DNA from: Hyalangium ruber
GTDB taxonomy: Bacteria; Myxococcota; Myxococcia; Myxococcales; Myxococcaceae
Length of the DNA: 64,000 nt
Direction: 5' to 3'
NCBI RefSeq assembly: GCF_034259325.1
Contig: NZ_JAXIVS010000003.1
Location: forward strand, 620,001-684,000
Shown here: positions 50,284 through 59,058 of the stretch, piece by piece
Numbering within the stretch: position 1 is the stretch's first letter
Layout of the letters: each line of letters opens with the position of its first letter
Notes under the pieces: model-generated
Told to the model about the DNA's origin: nothing
Databases searched by the model: none
What the model saw: the letters and a program-made list of their open reading frames with translations, nothing else
Made by a program: the position numbers and the translations under genes

Positions 50284-50823
50284 CTAGTAGCCTCCGAGAC
50301 ACTCAAAGTCGTTGACCTTCTCGGGCCAAGAGCCGTTCGCCTTACAAACGTCGTAACAGGACTGGCAGATGCTCCGCCCGTACTGCCCGCGCTTCTCGTA
50401 TTCGCCGCCCAGCGCGACGCACTGAAGCCAGTATTGGCGGCACTCCTCTTCCCTCTTCCTTTTGTCTGGGGGAGCCGCACTCGTAGGCGGCGGAAGTGGT
50501 TGCGGATCGGGCCGGGGGGCCTGCTTTGGGGACCGCGTGGGCACCTTCATGGGGTCTACCGCCCCACACCGCTCAGGATTACCCGGATGCTGTTTGAAGC
50601 AGCACGAGACGGTGCTGTCTGTCGGACCACAAGGTGCGGCCTGCGCGATGGAGTCCCTGCGCTGCGCAATCGCATCCCACCGCTCGGCGACGCCATCCGC
50701 GGAGCCTGATCCGCCTGTGCCCCGGTAAGCGGCTTGCGTCGAGCTACAGCCCAACGCACCGATGAGGATCGTGCGTAGCACGAGAGCACAGGTAGCACGC
50801 CAAGCATCTCCGGCCAGCGTCAC
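50284..50823 (-). CDS. Lipoprotein with Cys-rich C-terminal domain, candidate SitA-like toxin
   Basis: 179 residues from GTG at 50823 (GGGAGG 4 bases upstream). The lipoprotein signal contains ALVLRTILIGALGC (Cys near 26). The next ~90 residues are low-complexity and Pro-rich (PRPDPQPLPPPTS) with a CC pair and other Cys residues. The last ~55 residues are a compact domain with six Cys: ECRQYWLQCVALGG, GRSICQSCYDVCKANGSWP and a final ECLGGY. This pattern (lipoprotein plus linker plus Cys-rich C-terminal domain) resembles the SitA polymorphic toxins that myxobacteria exchange by outer-membrane fusion. The partner gene is directly downstream. The assignment to the SitA group is from memory and should be treated as tentative. 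Confidence 0.65.
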   Translation of the reverse strand: MTLAGDAWRATCALVLRTILIGALGCSSTQAAYRGTGGSGSADGVAERWDAIAQRRDSIAQAAPCGPTDSTVSCCFKQHPGNPERCGAVDPMKVPTRSPKQAPRPDPQPLPPPTSAAPPDKRKREEECRQYWLQCVALGGEYEKRGQYGRSICQSCYDVCKANGSWPEKVNDFECLGGY

Positions 50824-51199
50824 GGGGCCTCCCGGGAAGAACCTGCCTGATCGGAGTTATCGCAAGTCTCTGGACAGGTTGCGTACACACCGACCCAGCC
50901 GACGCATCGGCGCGGGTTGGGCCAGGCCATGCTACTCCACTCGGTTGAGCAGGTGTTGGCACTCTGCTCAGAGGTATTGCTTAGGAGGAGACGACGTCAT
51001 TGTCCTTACACGGCGGCGGGCAAGCGCGGTGACTGGCCGTTGGAGGACCCCGGCGATGTGCCGAAAACCGTCTACATCCCCGGACAGTTCAGCCGGGACC
51101 GAGGCCCGCTCGCTACTTCCAACCAGTTGGAAGTGGCCACTCGCCCGGCCCGAATGTGCTCGAACTGCTCCTGAAGCCCTGTGACATTGGCCGAGTAGG
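50824..51199. other. Intergenic region with repeat copy B
   Basis: 376 bases between the lipoprotein gene and the end of hsdM. The left side holds the lipoprotein ribosome site and promoter; 51061-51140 is the second repeat copy. No other gene is seen. Confidence 0.6.
51061..51140. repeat. Palindromic repeat, copy B
   Basis: The second ~80-bp copy, with the 20-bp palindrome at 51115-51134. It lies on the far side of the lipoprotein cassette from copy A, so that the two frame the cassette as direct repeats 1.4 kb apart. Confidence 0.8.
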
Positions 51200-52747
51200 T
51201 CAGTCCTCGCGAGCCTCCTCGGTCCCTCGGCTCCCGCCCCCTGCTCTTGAACGTGCCCCAGTTCTACCTATGCGCGAGAGGTCCGTCTGGATCGCCTCGA
51301 ACTGCTCCAGGGCCGCACGCAGGTCGTCCACAATCTCCCCGGCAATGACATCTGGAGCAGGCAGGTTCGCTGAGTCCTCCAACGACTCGTCCTTGAGCCA
51401 GAAGATGTCCAGGCTCACCTTGTCCCGCTGGAGCAGTTCCTCGTACCCATACGAGCGCCAGCGCCCCTCCGGAGCCTTCTTCTCGGACCACGTCGCCTTG
51501 CGCTGGTGCCGGTTCTCCGGCAGGTAGCAGGCAACGAACTCGTCGAGATCCGCCCGCTTCAGCGGGTTCGTCTTCAGCGTGAAGTGCTTGTTCGTGCGCA
51601 AGTCATAGACCCAGAGCTTCTCGGTCCACGGCTTCTCCCGGCCTGGCTTCTTCTCGAAGAACAGCACGTTCGCCTTCACGCCCTGCGCGTAGAAGATGCC
51701 CGTCGGCAACCGCAGCAGCGTATGCACGTCGCACTCGTGGAGCAGCTTGCGGCGAATCGTCTCCCCCGCTCCGCCCTCGAAGAGCACGTTGTCGGGCACC
51801 ACCACCGCCGCCCGCCCGTTCACCTCCAGCAGCGTCTTGATGTGCTGCACGAAGTTGAGCTGCTTGTTGCTCGTGGACGCCCAGAAGTCGTCGCGCACGA
51901 CGGTGAGGGCCTCTTTCTCCTGCTCGCCCTCATCGTTGATGACGGTAACGGAGGACTTGCGGCCAAAGGGCGGATTGGAGAGCGCGATCTTCCACCGCTT
52001 GCCCGGGTCGCTGCGAATGGCGTCATCCACTACAACGATGGGAGTCTCATCCCCGCCAATGCCGTGGAGAAGCAGGTTCATCGTGCATAGACGGGCGGGC
52101 GTATCGGCGATCTCCCACCCCCGCAGCGCCTCCAGCTTGAGGTGCTTCTTCTGGTCCTTGTCGAGCCTGTTGTTCCTGGCAATGTAGTCGTGGGCCGCGA
52201 GCAGGAAACCACCGGTACCAACGGCCGGGTCCACGAGGGTCTCCCCCGGTTTGGGCTGCACCACGTCCACGATGGCGCGGATCAACGCTCTCGGGGTGAA
52301 GTACTGCCCGGCCCCGGATTGGGTGGCCGTCTTCTCCAGCAGGCCCTCGTAGGCGTCCCCCTTCACGTCGGCGTCGAGGCTCGACCACTGCTCGCGGTCC
52401 AGCAGGTCTACGATGAGGCGGCGGAGCTTCGCCGGGTCTTGAACCTTGTTCTGGGCCTTGCGGAAGATGAGCCCCAGCGTCCCCTTCGACTTGCCTAGAT
52501 TCTCCAGCAGGCGGCGGTAGTGGGTTTCGAGCGCGTCGCCCTCCTTGCTCATCAGGCTGGGCCAGTCGAAGCCCTTGGGGACGGGCGATGGACGGTTCCA
52601 TGGAGCCTGGGTCTGCTCGTGGGCCATCTTGAGGAAAAGCAAGAACGTGAGTTGCTCGATGTAGTCTCCGTAGGAGAGGCCATCGTCCCTGAGGACATCG
52701 CAGTAGTTCCAGAGCTTCTGGACGATTTGAGCCGAGTGGTTGCTCAT
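51200..52747 (-). CDS. hsdM: Type I restriction-modification, DNA methyltransferase subunit
   Basis: 515 residues. An N-terminal HsdM helical domain (about 5-135) is followed by an adenine-N6 methyltransferase with motif I DPAVGTGGFL (173-182) and motif IV NPPF (258-261), and the usual QYFTPRALIRAIVD block before motif I. It methylates adenine in the target site and forms the core enzyme with HsdS and HsdR. The start ATG at 52747 overlaps the hsdS stop by 4 bases (ATGA). The gene is last in the operon. Motifs are intact, so the enzyme should be active. The C-terminal ~30 residues are Arg/Gly-rich and vary in the family. Confidence 0.96.
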   Translation of the reverse strand: MSNHSAQIVQKLWNYCDVLRDDGLSYGDYIEQLTFLLFLKMAHEQTQAPWNRPSPVPKGFDWPSLMSKEGDALETHYRRLLENLGKSKGTLGLIFRKAQNKVQDPAKLRRLIVDLLDREQWSSLDADVKGDAYEGLLEKTATQSGAGQYFTPRALIRAIVDVVQPKPGETLVDPAVGTGGFLLAAHDYIARNNRLDKDQKKHLKLEALRGWEIADTPARLCTMNLLLHGIGGDETPIVVVDDAIRSDPGKRWKIALSNPPFGRKSSVTVINDEGEQEKEALTVVRDDFWASTSNKQLNFVQHIKTLLEVNGRAAVVVPDNVLFEGGAGETIRRKLLHECDVHTLLRLPTGIFYAQGVKANVLFFEKKPGREKPWTEKLWVYDLRTNKHFTLKTNPLKRADLDEFVACYLPENRHQRKATWSEKKAPEGRWRSYGYEELLQRDKVSLDIFWLKDESLEDSANLPAPDVIAGEIVDDLRAALEQFEAIQTDLSRIGRTGARSRAGGGSRGTEEARED

Positions 52748-54318
52748 CGTGTTGCCTTCATTTTGGGGACAGCGGTGGTCTGCTTGACTCGGCCCTGTTT
52801 GGTTAGGGACTTGTTCTCCACGGCGGCAGAGATACTCTCAAGGAGCTTTGAGGAGGGTTCGTCCCGCGGGTCTTGAGGAACCAGCGAGCCCTCGAAAGCA
52901 GTCTTTAGGACCGCTTGTCGCAGGCGGGTAGCGCGAGTCTCATTCGACATGAGAGTGAGTTCGATCGCATCACCAACGGAGAGTCTGCTTTCCGCCTCGA
53001 AGATGATTCGTTGCTGTTCCGAGAGAGGAGGCAGCGGAACGGGCATCTCTGATACGTCAGCGAGACTGAAATTGGCCCGCGCGACATCAACTTTCTCGCG
53101 ATGGATGTACTGTTGGGCGAGAGGGGAAAGCAAGTAGCGAAGAACGTAGGCCCCAAGAGAGGGAACGACGGGTCGAATGAGTGCTACTGCCTGATTGATG
53201 TTCGCTCCAGCAAGCTCGGTCGTGGCGAGTGCTACCCGTCCAATTGATGCCCCCACTATGTTGAGGAGAACATCGCCGTCGGCCAGTACCGACCTGCTTT
53301 CCTTCTCGTTAAACGCGTGTGGAAGAAAGACACGTTCGTCAAGCTGAAGCGACCCCCAGCCAACATTCTGACTCCGTACAAACAAGACGCCCGAGGCGCA
53401 ATAGTCGAAGCCCTGCCAGTTTGGGGAAGACCCTTTGGTTACCACTGAGCTCAACTGGTCGATTGTTGACCACGTCCAGCCACTCTGTAACGAAGGCAGA
53501 CCAGAGGTTTCAGGGGCGACAGGTTCGACGTACTTCGCCTTCCACTTGTCGTCCTTGGGAAGCTTCCCGGCCGCCTTCATCTTGGCGAGCTGGTCGGCCT
53601 CCCAGCGGGCACGGCGCTCCTTGAGGATGCGAGCGAGGAGCTTATCGGCGGGCTCGTAGTCGCGCTTCTCGCGGCGTGCAAGTTCGGCCTCGGTCGGAAC
53701 CAGCCTCCCCTCACACGCGGCCTTCAGGACCGAGGCTCGGTAGCGCTTGAGCTGGGCCTGTACGCGCTTGAGTGCCTCGACGCTGGCGTCGAGCCGGGTG
53801 AACTGCTTCTCGACCTCGGCAATAATTCGATCTTGTTCCTCGGTCGGTGCAAGCGGCAGTTCAAACCGGAGAAAAGACGCGAACTCCACGTTTGCAACCG
53901 TCGTCCCGGACTTGGTGCAGTCTTTGAGAATGCGCTGCTCGAACGCCTTGAGCCCAAGAGCGACGTACCTTGCCCGAACTCCTTCGCGTGGCGTCAGCGC
54001 CTTGAGATCCTGATTGATCGTAACCGGCTTCTTGGTGGTCGCGACTGGAAGAGTTCTCTCCAAGATGCCGCTTCGAGTCACGACGAGAACCGACTCAGCC
54101 GGTATCAGTCGGGTCGCCGACTGCTCGATTGCTGTCGGCGTGATGTGATCTTCCGTGTCGGAAATGAACTCCGTCTTCATGTCCTTCGGCGAGACCCACG
54201 GAATCGACCCATGCCAGAAGCTTGGCTCGGACTTGGAGGGTGTGCCCCCTCCAGCCCAAGTCCCCAGATCAGACAGCGAAGCGCGGATCCAATTTGCAGG
54301 CAGATCGTTCTCGCTCAT
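52744..54318 (-). CDS. hsdS: Type I restriction-modification, specificity subunit
   Basis: 524 residues with two target-recognition domains: TRD1 (about 5-180, containing WIRASLSDLGTWAGGGTPSK and SIPWVSPKDMKT), a conserved coiled region (about 180-280, LEALKRVQAQLKRYRASVLK), TRD2 (about 285-450, SGWTWSTIDQLSSVV, VLFVRSQNVGW) and a second conserved end (VPLPPLSEQQRIIFEAE and RLRQAVLKTAFEG). The subunit decides which bipartite DNA sequence is modified or cut. The two TRDs are intact and dissimilar, so an asymmetric recognition site is expected. Overlaps by ATGA with both hsdR and hsdM. Confidence 0.95.
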   Translation of the reverse strand: MSENDLPANWIRASLSDLGTWAGGGTPSKSEPSFWHGSIPWVSPKDMKTEFISDTEDHITPTAIEQSATRLIPAESVLVVTRSGILERTLPVATTKKPVTINQDLKALTPREGVRARYVALGLKAFEQRILKDCTKSGTTVANVEFASFLRFELPLAPTEEQDRIIAEVEKQFTRLDASVEALKRVQAQLKRYRASVLKAACEGRLVPTEAELARREKRDYEPADKLLARILKERRARWEADQLAKMKAAGKLPKDDKWKAKYVEPVAPETSGLPSLQSGWTWSTIDQLSSVVTKGSSPNWQGFDYCASGVLFVRSQNVGWGSLQLDERVFLPHAFNEKESRSVLADGDVLLNIVGASIGRVALATTELAGANINQAVALIRPVVPSLGAYVLRYLLSPLAQQYIHREKVDVARANFSLADVSEMPVPLPPLSEQQRIIFEAESRLSVGDAIELTLMSNETRATRLRQAVLKTAFEGSLVPQDPRDEPSSKLLESISAAVENKSLTKQGRVKQTTAVPKMKATR

Positions 54319-57221
54319 GCCACCAACACCTCATTCAGCTCTTCGAGCAGCTCATCGAGCTTGCCCGCGAACACCTGATGGACCCGCCCGAGCCCGCCCT
54401 TCTGGTTGAAGGGCACGTCCTCGAAATCGTCCCTCTCGATCCTGAAGCTCGCGGCGACGTGGTCCTTGATGAGCGCGAGCCACTGGCGCTGCTCGTCAGA
54501 AAACTTCCGCCCCCGGTTCTCCTGCTGGGCAAGCCAGTTCTGGAACCGCTCCTCCACCTGATCCGTGAAGGGCACCAACTGCCGATCCTTGTGGAGCGCG
54601 AAGCGCACCAGCGACACGATGTCCGTGAGCAGCCGCTGGCCACCGGCCCCGCGCACCTTCGCCTTGTCGAGCGTCTCGTACGCGCGCCAGAGCGCCTCGG
54701 GCGTCCACGTCCGGGGCGGGGCCTTGATGTCCTCGGCCAGCGCCTTGATATCCTTGAACGTGAGCCGCTTCGCGTACGGCTGTGAGTACAGCACCTGGAT
54801 GGCGGTGAGCTCGTCCTTGTGCTCCTCGATATACTTCTCAAAGGACTGCACCAGCCCACGCGCCTTCTCGGTGGCGGCGGCGTCGAAGCCCGCTCCCAGC
54901 ACCGTGTCCACGCTGACCGTGTCGAGCGTCTGCTCGAAGCTGCGCTTGATGAAGGCGAGCTCGTTGCGCAAGTCCGGGTTCGCCGCCAGCGGAGCCACCG
55001 CCGCCCGAATAGCCACCTCCGCCGCCTGGGAGACCTGCGCCGCCGTGGGCTCTTCTCCGGTGAGCAGCTTGTTGGCCACCCGCGCCGCCTCGACGTGCCT
55101 GTCCGGATCCAGCGCCTCCACCAGCCCGCCCACCAGTTCTTCCAGCGACTTGCCGTGGGCCAACCCAGCGAGCCGCTCCTTCTCGGGCTTGCCCAACCGC
55201 TGATTCATCCGGGCCAGGCGACTGGCCAGCGAGGAGATGACATCGTGGTCCGTGCCACCGGCGGCCACCACCTGGAGCAGCTTGTCGAAGGCCACCGCGG
55301 GGTGCTTCTCCAGCGGGCGAGTATCGACGAAGTCGCTCTCACACATGCCCACGCAGTCTACGAGGATGAAGTGCGTCTTGGCGGGGGCGTCGGGCGTCAC
55401 CGACTGAAGGTCACTCGGGCTGATGACGCGGACCCCGCGCCCCTTCATCTGCTCGAAGAAGTTGCGGCTCTTCACCGTGCGCATGAACATCACGATTTCC
55501 AGCGGCTTGATGTCGGTGCCGGTGGCGACCATGTCCACCGTCACGGCGATGCGCGGGTTGTAGGAGTTACGAAATGAGGAGAGCAGATCCTCGGGCTTGA
55601 TGCCGGTGGACTTGTAGGTGATTTCTTCGACTTCCTTGCCGCCGGGCCCCTTCTTCTTCGTGACGATGCGAGCGGTCCCGGTGCGGTAGGTGATCTTCTC
55701 GCAGAACGCGTTGCCCTTGCCGAACTCCTCCCGGAGGACGCGGACGATGTCGTCGGCGTGGGAGTCGTCCTTGGCGAAGATGAGCGTCTTGGGGACTTCC
55801 TTGCGGCCGGGGAAGATCTCGGTGAAGAGCCGGTCCTTGAAGGTGCGGATGACGGTGCGCAGCTGGTCCACCGCCACCACGTCCCGGTCGAGCTGGCTGG
55901 CGGAGTAGCTCAGGTCCTCGTCAAGCTTCTGCCACCGGACGGCCCGGGACTCACGGTCGCGCTTGTCCACGAAGAGACCCGCATCCACCTTCGAGCCGCC
56001 CTCGGTGATACGGGTACGGATGCGGTACACGTCGAAGGGCACGTTCACGCTGTCGCCGACGGCGGCCTCGTGGCCGTACTCCATGACGAGGTTCTGGTGG
56101 AAGAAGCCGAGGGTCTGCTTGGAAGGCGTCGCGGTAAGGCCGATGAGGGACGCGTCGAAGTACTCCAGCACCTGGCGCCACAGGTTGTAGATGGATCGGT
56201 GAGCTTCGTCGGTCCACAGGAAGTCGAAGAACTCGACGGGGATGCTGGGGTTGTAGGGGACCGCGAGCGGCTGGGTGCTCAAGTCGGTAAGCGTGGTGAA
56301 GGCGGAGACTTCCTCGTCATCTTCCTTCAGCTCCTGGCCCGAGAGCATGGAGTAGACGCGCTGGATGGTCGCGATGCAGACCTTGGCCACCGGGTCGAGC
56401 TTGTTCGAGGTGAGGTGCTGGACGTTGTACAGCTCGTGGAACTTCCGGCCGTCGTCAGGAGTGACGTACTGCTGGAACTCCTTGAGCGTCTGGCGGCCGA
56501 GGTTGGCGCGGTCCACGAGGAACAGGACTCTCTTGGCTCCACCGAACTTGATGAGCCGGTAGATGGAGCTGACCGCGGTGAACGTCTTCCCGGAGCCGGT
56601 GGCCATCTGGATGAGGGCGCGCGGCTTGTCGGCGTACAGAGATGCTTCGAGGTTGCGCACGGCCTTGAGCTGGGCGGGCCAGAGGCCCTTGGGCTCGACG
56701 TCCGGCATCTGGCGGAGGCGCAGCCGCAGGGAGGAGGGCAGAAGACTGCGTGGCGCGGGCTTGCCGTTCTTGAGGGGGAGCAGCGGGGGTGGGTTCTGCT
56801 CTGGGTCGAGCCACTCGGCCAGTGTCTCGGGCTTGTGGAAGTGAAAGAGGCGGCGGCTGCGGGGTTCCGGATCCAGGCGGTTGGTGAACTGCGTCTCCAC
56901 GCCCGTGCTCTCGTAGAGGAACGGCAGCGGGACGACGTGGGCGGGGATGAGGGGGGGCACGCCGCGCGCGTATTTCTCCGACTGCACCTCGATGCCGGTG
57001 AGCAGGGTGCCTTCTTTCTTGGCCTCGACGACACCGGCCAGCTTCCCGGCAACATAGAGGGCGTAATCGGCCTTGCCGTGGCCGCGTGCCAGGGGGAACT
57101 CGCGGACAGCCACCCCGAGTCCAGCGGCGAGGTTGAGTTCGGCGAAGTCCTGGACGTGCCAACCCGCGCTCTGGAGCGCGGCATCAATGTTCTTGCGGGC
57201 AGCAGCTTCGGGCGTTGGCAT
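54315..57221 (-). CDS. hsdR: Type I restriction-modification, restriction/translocase subunit
   Basis: 968 residues from ATG at 57221; earlier in-frame ATGs add a stretch without family character. The nuclease core is ADYALYVAGKLAGVVEAKK (Asp52, Glu66-x-Lys68), the helicase motor has Walker A MATGSGKT (207-213), DEAH box WTDEAHRS (338-341), TATP and the motif VI QMKGRGVRV, and the C terminus (about 790-968) is the subunit-binding helical part. It cuts unmodified DNA after ATP-driven translocation. It is first in the operon; the ATGA overlap with hsdS couples translation. All motifs look intact. The start has only a weak ribosome site (GGTG). Confidence 0.95.
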   Translation of the reverse strand: MPTPEAAARKNIDAALQSAGWHVQDFAELNLAAGLGVAVREFPLARGHGKADYALYVAGKLAGVVEAKKEGTLLTGIEVQSEKYARGVPPLIPAHVVPLPFLYESTGVETQFTNRLDPEPRSRRLFHFHKPETLAEWLDPEQNPPPLLPLKNGKPAPRSLLPSSLRLRLRQMPDVEPKGLWPAQLKAVRNLEASLYADKPRALIQMATGSGKTFTAVSSIYRLIKFGGAKRVLFLVDRANLGRQTLKEFQQYVTPDDGRKFHELYNVQHLTSNKLDPVAKVCIATIQRVYSMLSGQELKEDDEEVSAFTTLTDLSTQPLAVPYNPSIPVEFFDFLWTDEAHRSIYNLWRQVLEYFDASLIGLTATPSKQTLGFFHQNLVMEYGHEAAVGDSVNVPFDVYRIRTRITEGGSKVDAGLFVDKRDRESRAVRWQKLDEDLSYSASQLDRDVVAVDQLRTVIRTFKDRLFTEIFPGRKEVPKTLIFAKDDSHADDIVRVLREEFGKGNAFCEKITYRTGTARIVTKKKGPGGKEVEEITYKSTGIKPEDLLSSFRNSYNPRIAVTVDMVATGTDIKPLEIVMFMRTVKSRNFFEQMKGRGVRVISPSDLQSVTPDAPAKTHFILVDCVGMCESDFVDTRPLEKHPAVAFDKLLQVVAAGGTDHDVISSLASRLARMNQRLGKPEKERLAGLAHGKSLEELVGGLVEALDPDRHVEAARVANKLLTGEEPTAAQVSQAAEVAIRAAVAPLAANPDLRNELAFIKRSFEQTLDTVSVDTVLGAGFDAAATEKARGLVQSFEKYIEEHKDELTAIQVLYSQPYAKRLTFKDIKALAEDIKAPPRTWTPEALWRAYETLDKAKVRGAGGQRLLTDIVSLVRFALHKDRQLVPFTDQVEERFQNWLAQQENRGRKFSDEQRQWLALIKDHVAASFRIERDDFEDVPFNQKGGLGRVHQVFAGKLDELLEELNEVLVA

Positions 57222-57597
57222 CGGGGCACCGATTTTCGCTGAAAGCCCCGCCCACGGCGATCTCGAAGTCCACACGGCGGGCTGACGCGTCAATCCAGCC
57301 GGGTAGGGTCCGCCCGCACATCAGCCAATTTGCTCTCCAACCCAGTGGATAGCGCCGCTCCTAACGCTGGGCCACGGGGCTCACCAGACACTCAAGGTCG
57401 GCCTGCTCGCGCCACACAAGGGCCCCAGGCTGGCACCCTTCTGGGGCTTTGAGCGTGCTGCCTCGCTGCGCTTCGACTCCTTGCGCGCTTGGAGCCTGTC
57501 GTGGGCTTCGCCCAAGGCTGTACTTCCCGGGAAGGGGGGTCCCGCGAAGCGCCGTGGCCGTGCCATCATGGGGCGCACACCCTCTGCCTCTGCTCCC
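57222..57597. other. Divergent intergenic region
   Basis: 376 bases between hsdR and the lipoprotein gene at 57598. Both promoters should lie here. Open frames in it have no support from motifs. I see no operator or repeat. Confidence 0.5.
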
Positions 57598-59016
57598 ATG
57601 TGCCGCCTCCTCCGACTTTTACCCCTCCTCGCCCTCTGCGCCTGCGTCACCCTCCAGGGCCGCGCGGATGAGCTCGCCCGCCAGGGCCAGTTCGTCGAAG
57701 CGGCGGCGATCTACGACCAGCTCCTCCAGCAGAAGCCAAATGACTTGAACCTGCTGACCTCCCGGGACGAGTTGCGGTGGAAGGCGCTGGAGCAACTGCT
57801 GGGCCGGGCGCGCCAGCACCGGCTCGAGGGCGACGATGAGGGAGCAGAGCACTTCCTCGAGAGCTTCCTGCGGCACCGCCTGGAGTGGGGCTCGAAGCTC
57901 AACGGGGCCCTGGAGAGCTCGCTGCTGGAGGAGATGGAAGGCACCCATCGGCACTTCCGCCAGATCATCGTGGCATCGGCCCAGCGCGGCCTGGCGCTGA
58001 CGGCGGAGGCCTCGCTCGACCGGAAGCGCCCGCTGCTGGCCCACGCGGAGCTGGCGCCCATCCGCCGCGAGATGGAGGGTGCGGTGCTGCGTGGCGGCAA
58101 GGACACCTGCACCCGCCTGAAGAAGGTCTCCGCCGAGAACGCGCCATACTGGGCCGAGCTGGTGTCTCGCTACTGCCGGCGCTGGAACGAGGAGGCGCCC
58201 GAGCCGCCGCTGCTGCCCGAGCTGCTGGGGCCCCCCACGTGGACGGGCGCGGTGGATGGGGTAGGCCCGGAGGAGCTCCAGCTCATCCAGGACCGGCTCT
58301 CGCGGGTGTTCGAGGCTTCTCTCTGGTACTCGCCGCGCTCCAGCCGGCCCGTGGCCTTCGCGCTCCAAGGCATGTTCAGCACGCGCTTCGAGCGAGACCC
58401 CGTCCGGCTCACCGCGCCATGGGTCGACCAGGAGCCCTACACCGACCACGAGGAGCGGACGCAGACGGTCCAGGAGCCCTACACCGAAGAGGAGGAGTAC
58501 GTCGAAAACGGGGAGAAGAAGAAGCGCACGGTGACGAAGTACCGGGAGAAGACGCTCACCTACACGGTCGAGGTCACCAAGTACCGGGACATCCACAAGA
58601 CCTTCGAATACAACGCGCAGCGGCACTCGGCCTCCTTCCGCTTCTCCGTGACGGCCACGGGAGGCCTGGCCGAGCAGCGCAGCCCGCTCACGGCGGCGCT
58701 GTCGGACCAGATGTCCGCGTACGGCTACGAGCACGACGTCAGCTTCTCCCCTGGCAGCGTCTACCCGCAGCGCCCGGACATGCCGAAGCGGCACGCCTGG
58801 TTCTCCCAGAAGGTGCAGGAGCTGGAGCAGTCCTTCGCGAGGCAACTCACCGCGCACTGGCACGCGTACTACTGCACCACGCCAAGCCTGACGCTGAACG
58901 AGGCGGCCCGCTGCGCGCGCGCGGGCGTCGAGCTCCCCTCCCCCGTGAGCCAGGTGCTCTCTCAGGTGCTCGGCGAGGATGCTCCCCGCGCGCCCATCCT
59001 CTTCGCGACGCAATGA
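57598..59016 (+). CDS. Lipoprotein of unknown function
   Basis: 472 residues from the ATG at 57598. The lipoprotein signal is MCRLLRLLPLLALCAC (Cys 14 or 16). A TPR-like helical region follows (about 20-140; LARQGQFVEAAAIYDQLLQQKPNDLNLL, in part), then a mixed domain. Residues 280-365 are an unusual charged stretch: EPYTDHEERTQTVQ, then EPYTEEEEYVENGEKKKR, then TKYREKTLTYTVEVTKYRDIHKTF, which reads as four imperfect beta-hairpin-like repeats of alternating Tyr/Thr/Glu. The C-terminal part (365-472) is mixed alpha-beta. The ATG at 57568 is an alternative start. It is followed closely by a sensor kinase gene (42 bases) and may be co-transcribed with it. Confidence 0.75.
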   Translation: MCRLLRLLPLLALCACVTLQGRADELARQGQFVEAAAIYDQLLQQKPNDLNLLTSRDELRWKALEQLLGRARQHRLEGDDEGAEHFLESFLRHRLEWGSKLNGALESSLLEEMEGTHRHFRQIIVASAQRGLALTAEASLDRKRPLLAHAELAPIRREMEGAVLRGGKDTCTRLKKVSAENAPYWAELVSRYCRRWNEEAPEPPLLPELLGPPTWTGAVDGVGPEELQLIQDRLSRVFEASLWYSPRSSRPVAFALQGMFSTRFERDPVRLTAPWVDQEPYTDHEERTQTVQEPYTEEEEYVENGEKKKRTVTKYREKTLTYTVEVTKYRDIHKTFEYNAQRHSASFRFSVTATGGLAEQRSPLTAALSDQMSAYGYEHDVSFSPGSVYPQRPDMPKRHAWFSQKVQELEQSFARQLTAHWHAYYCTTPSLTLNEAARCARAGVELPSPVSQVLSQVLGEDAPRAPILFATQ

Positions 59017-59058
59017 GACTCGGAGCCAGGGCCATCCCCGCCCCTCCGAGGTGTACCT

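Noticed and set aside
55758..57242. Antisense frame of ~495 codons opposite hsdR
   Set aside because: Shadow frame of the helicase gene without any domain.
57381..57650. Leftward frame ending in GASLGPLCGASRPTLSVW between hsdR and the lipoprotein gene
   Set aside because: Has Lys/Arg/Ser-rich composition but overlaps the lipoprotein start and has no ribosome site or homology that I recognise.
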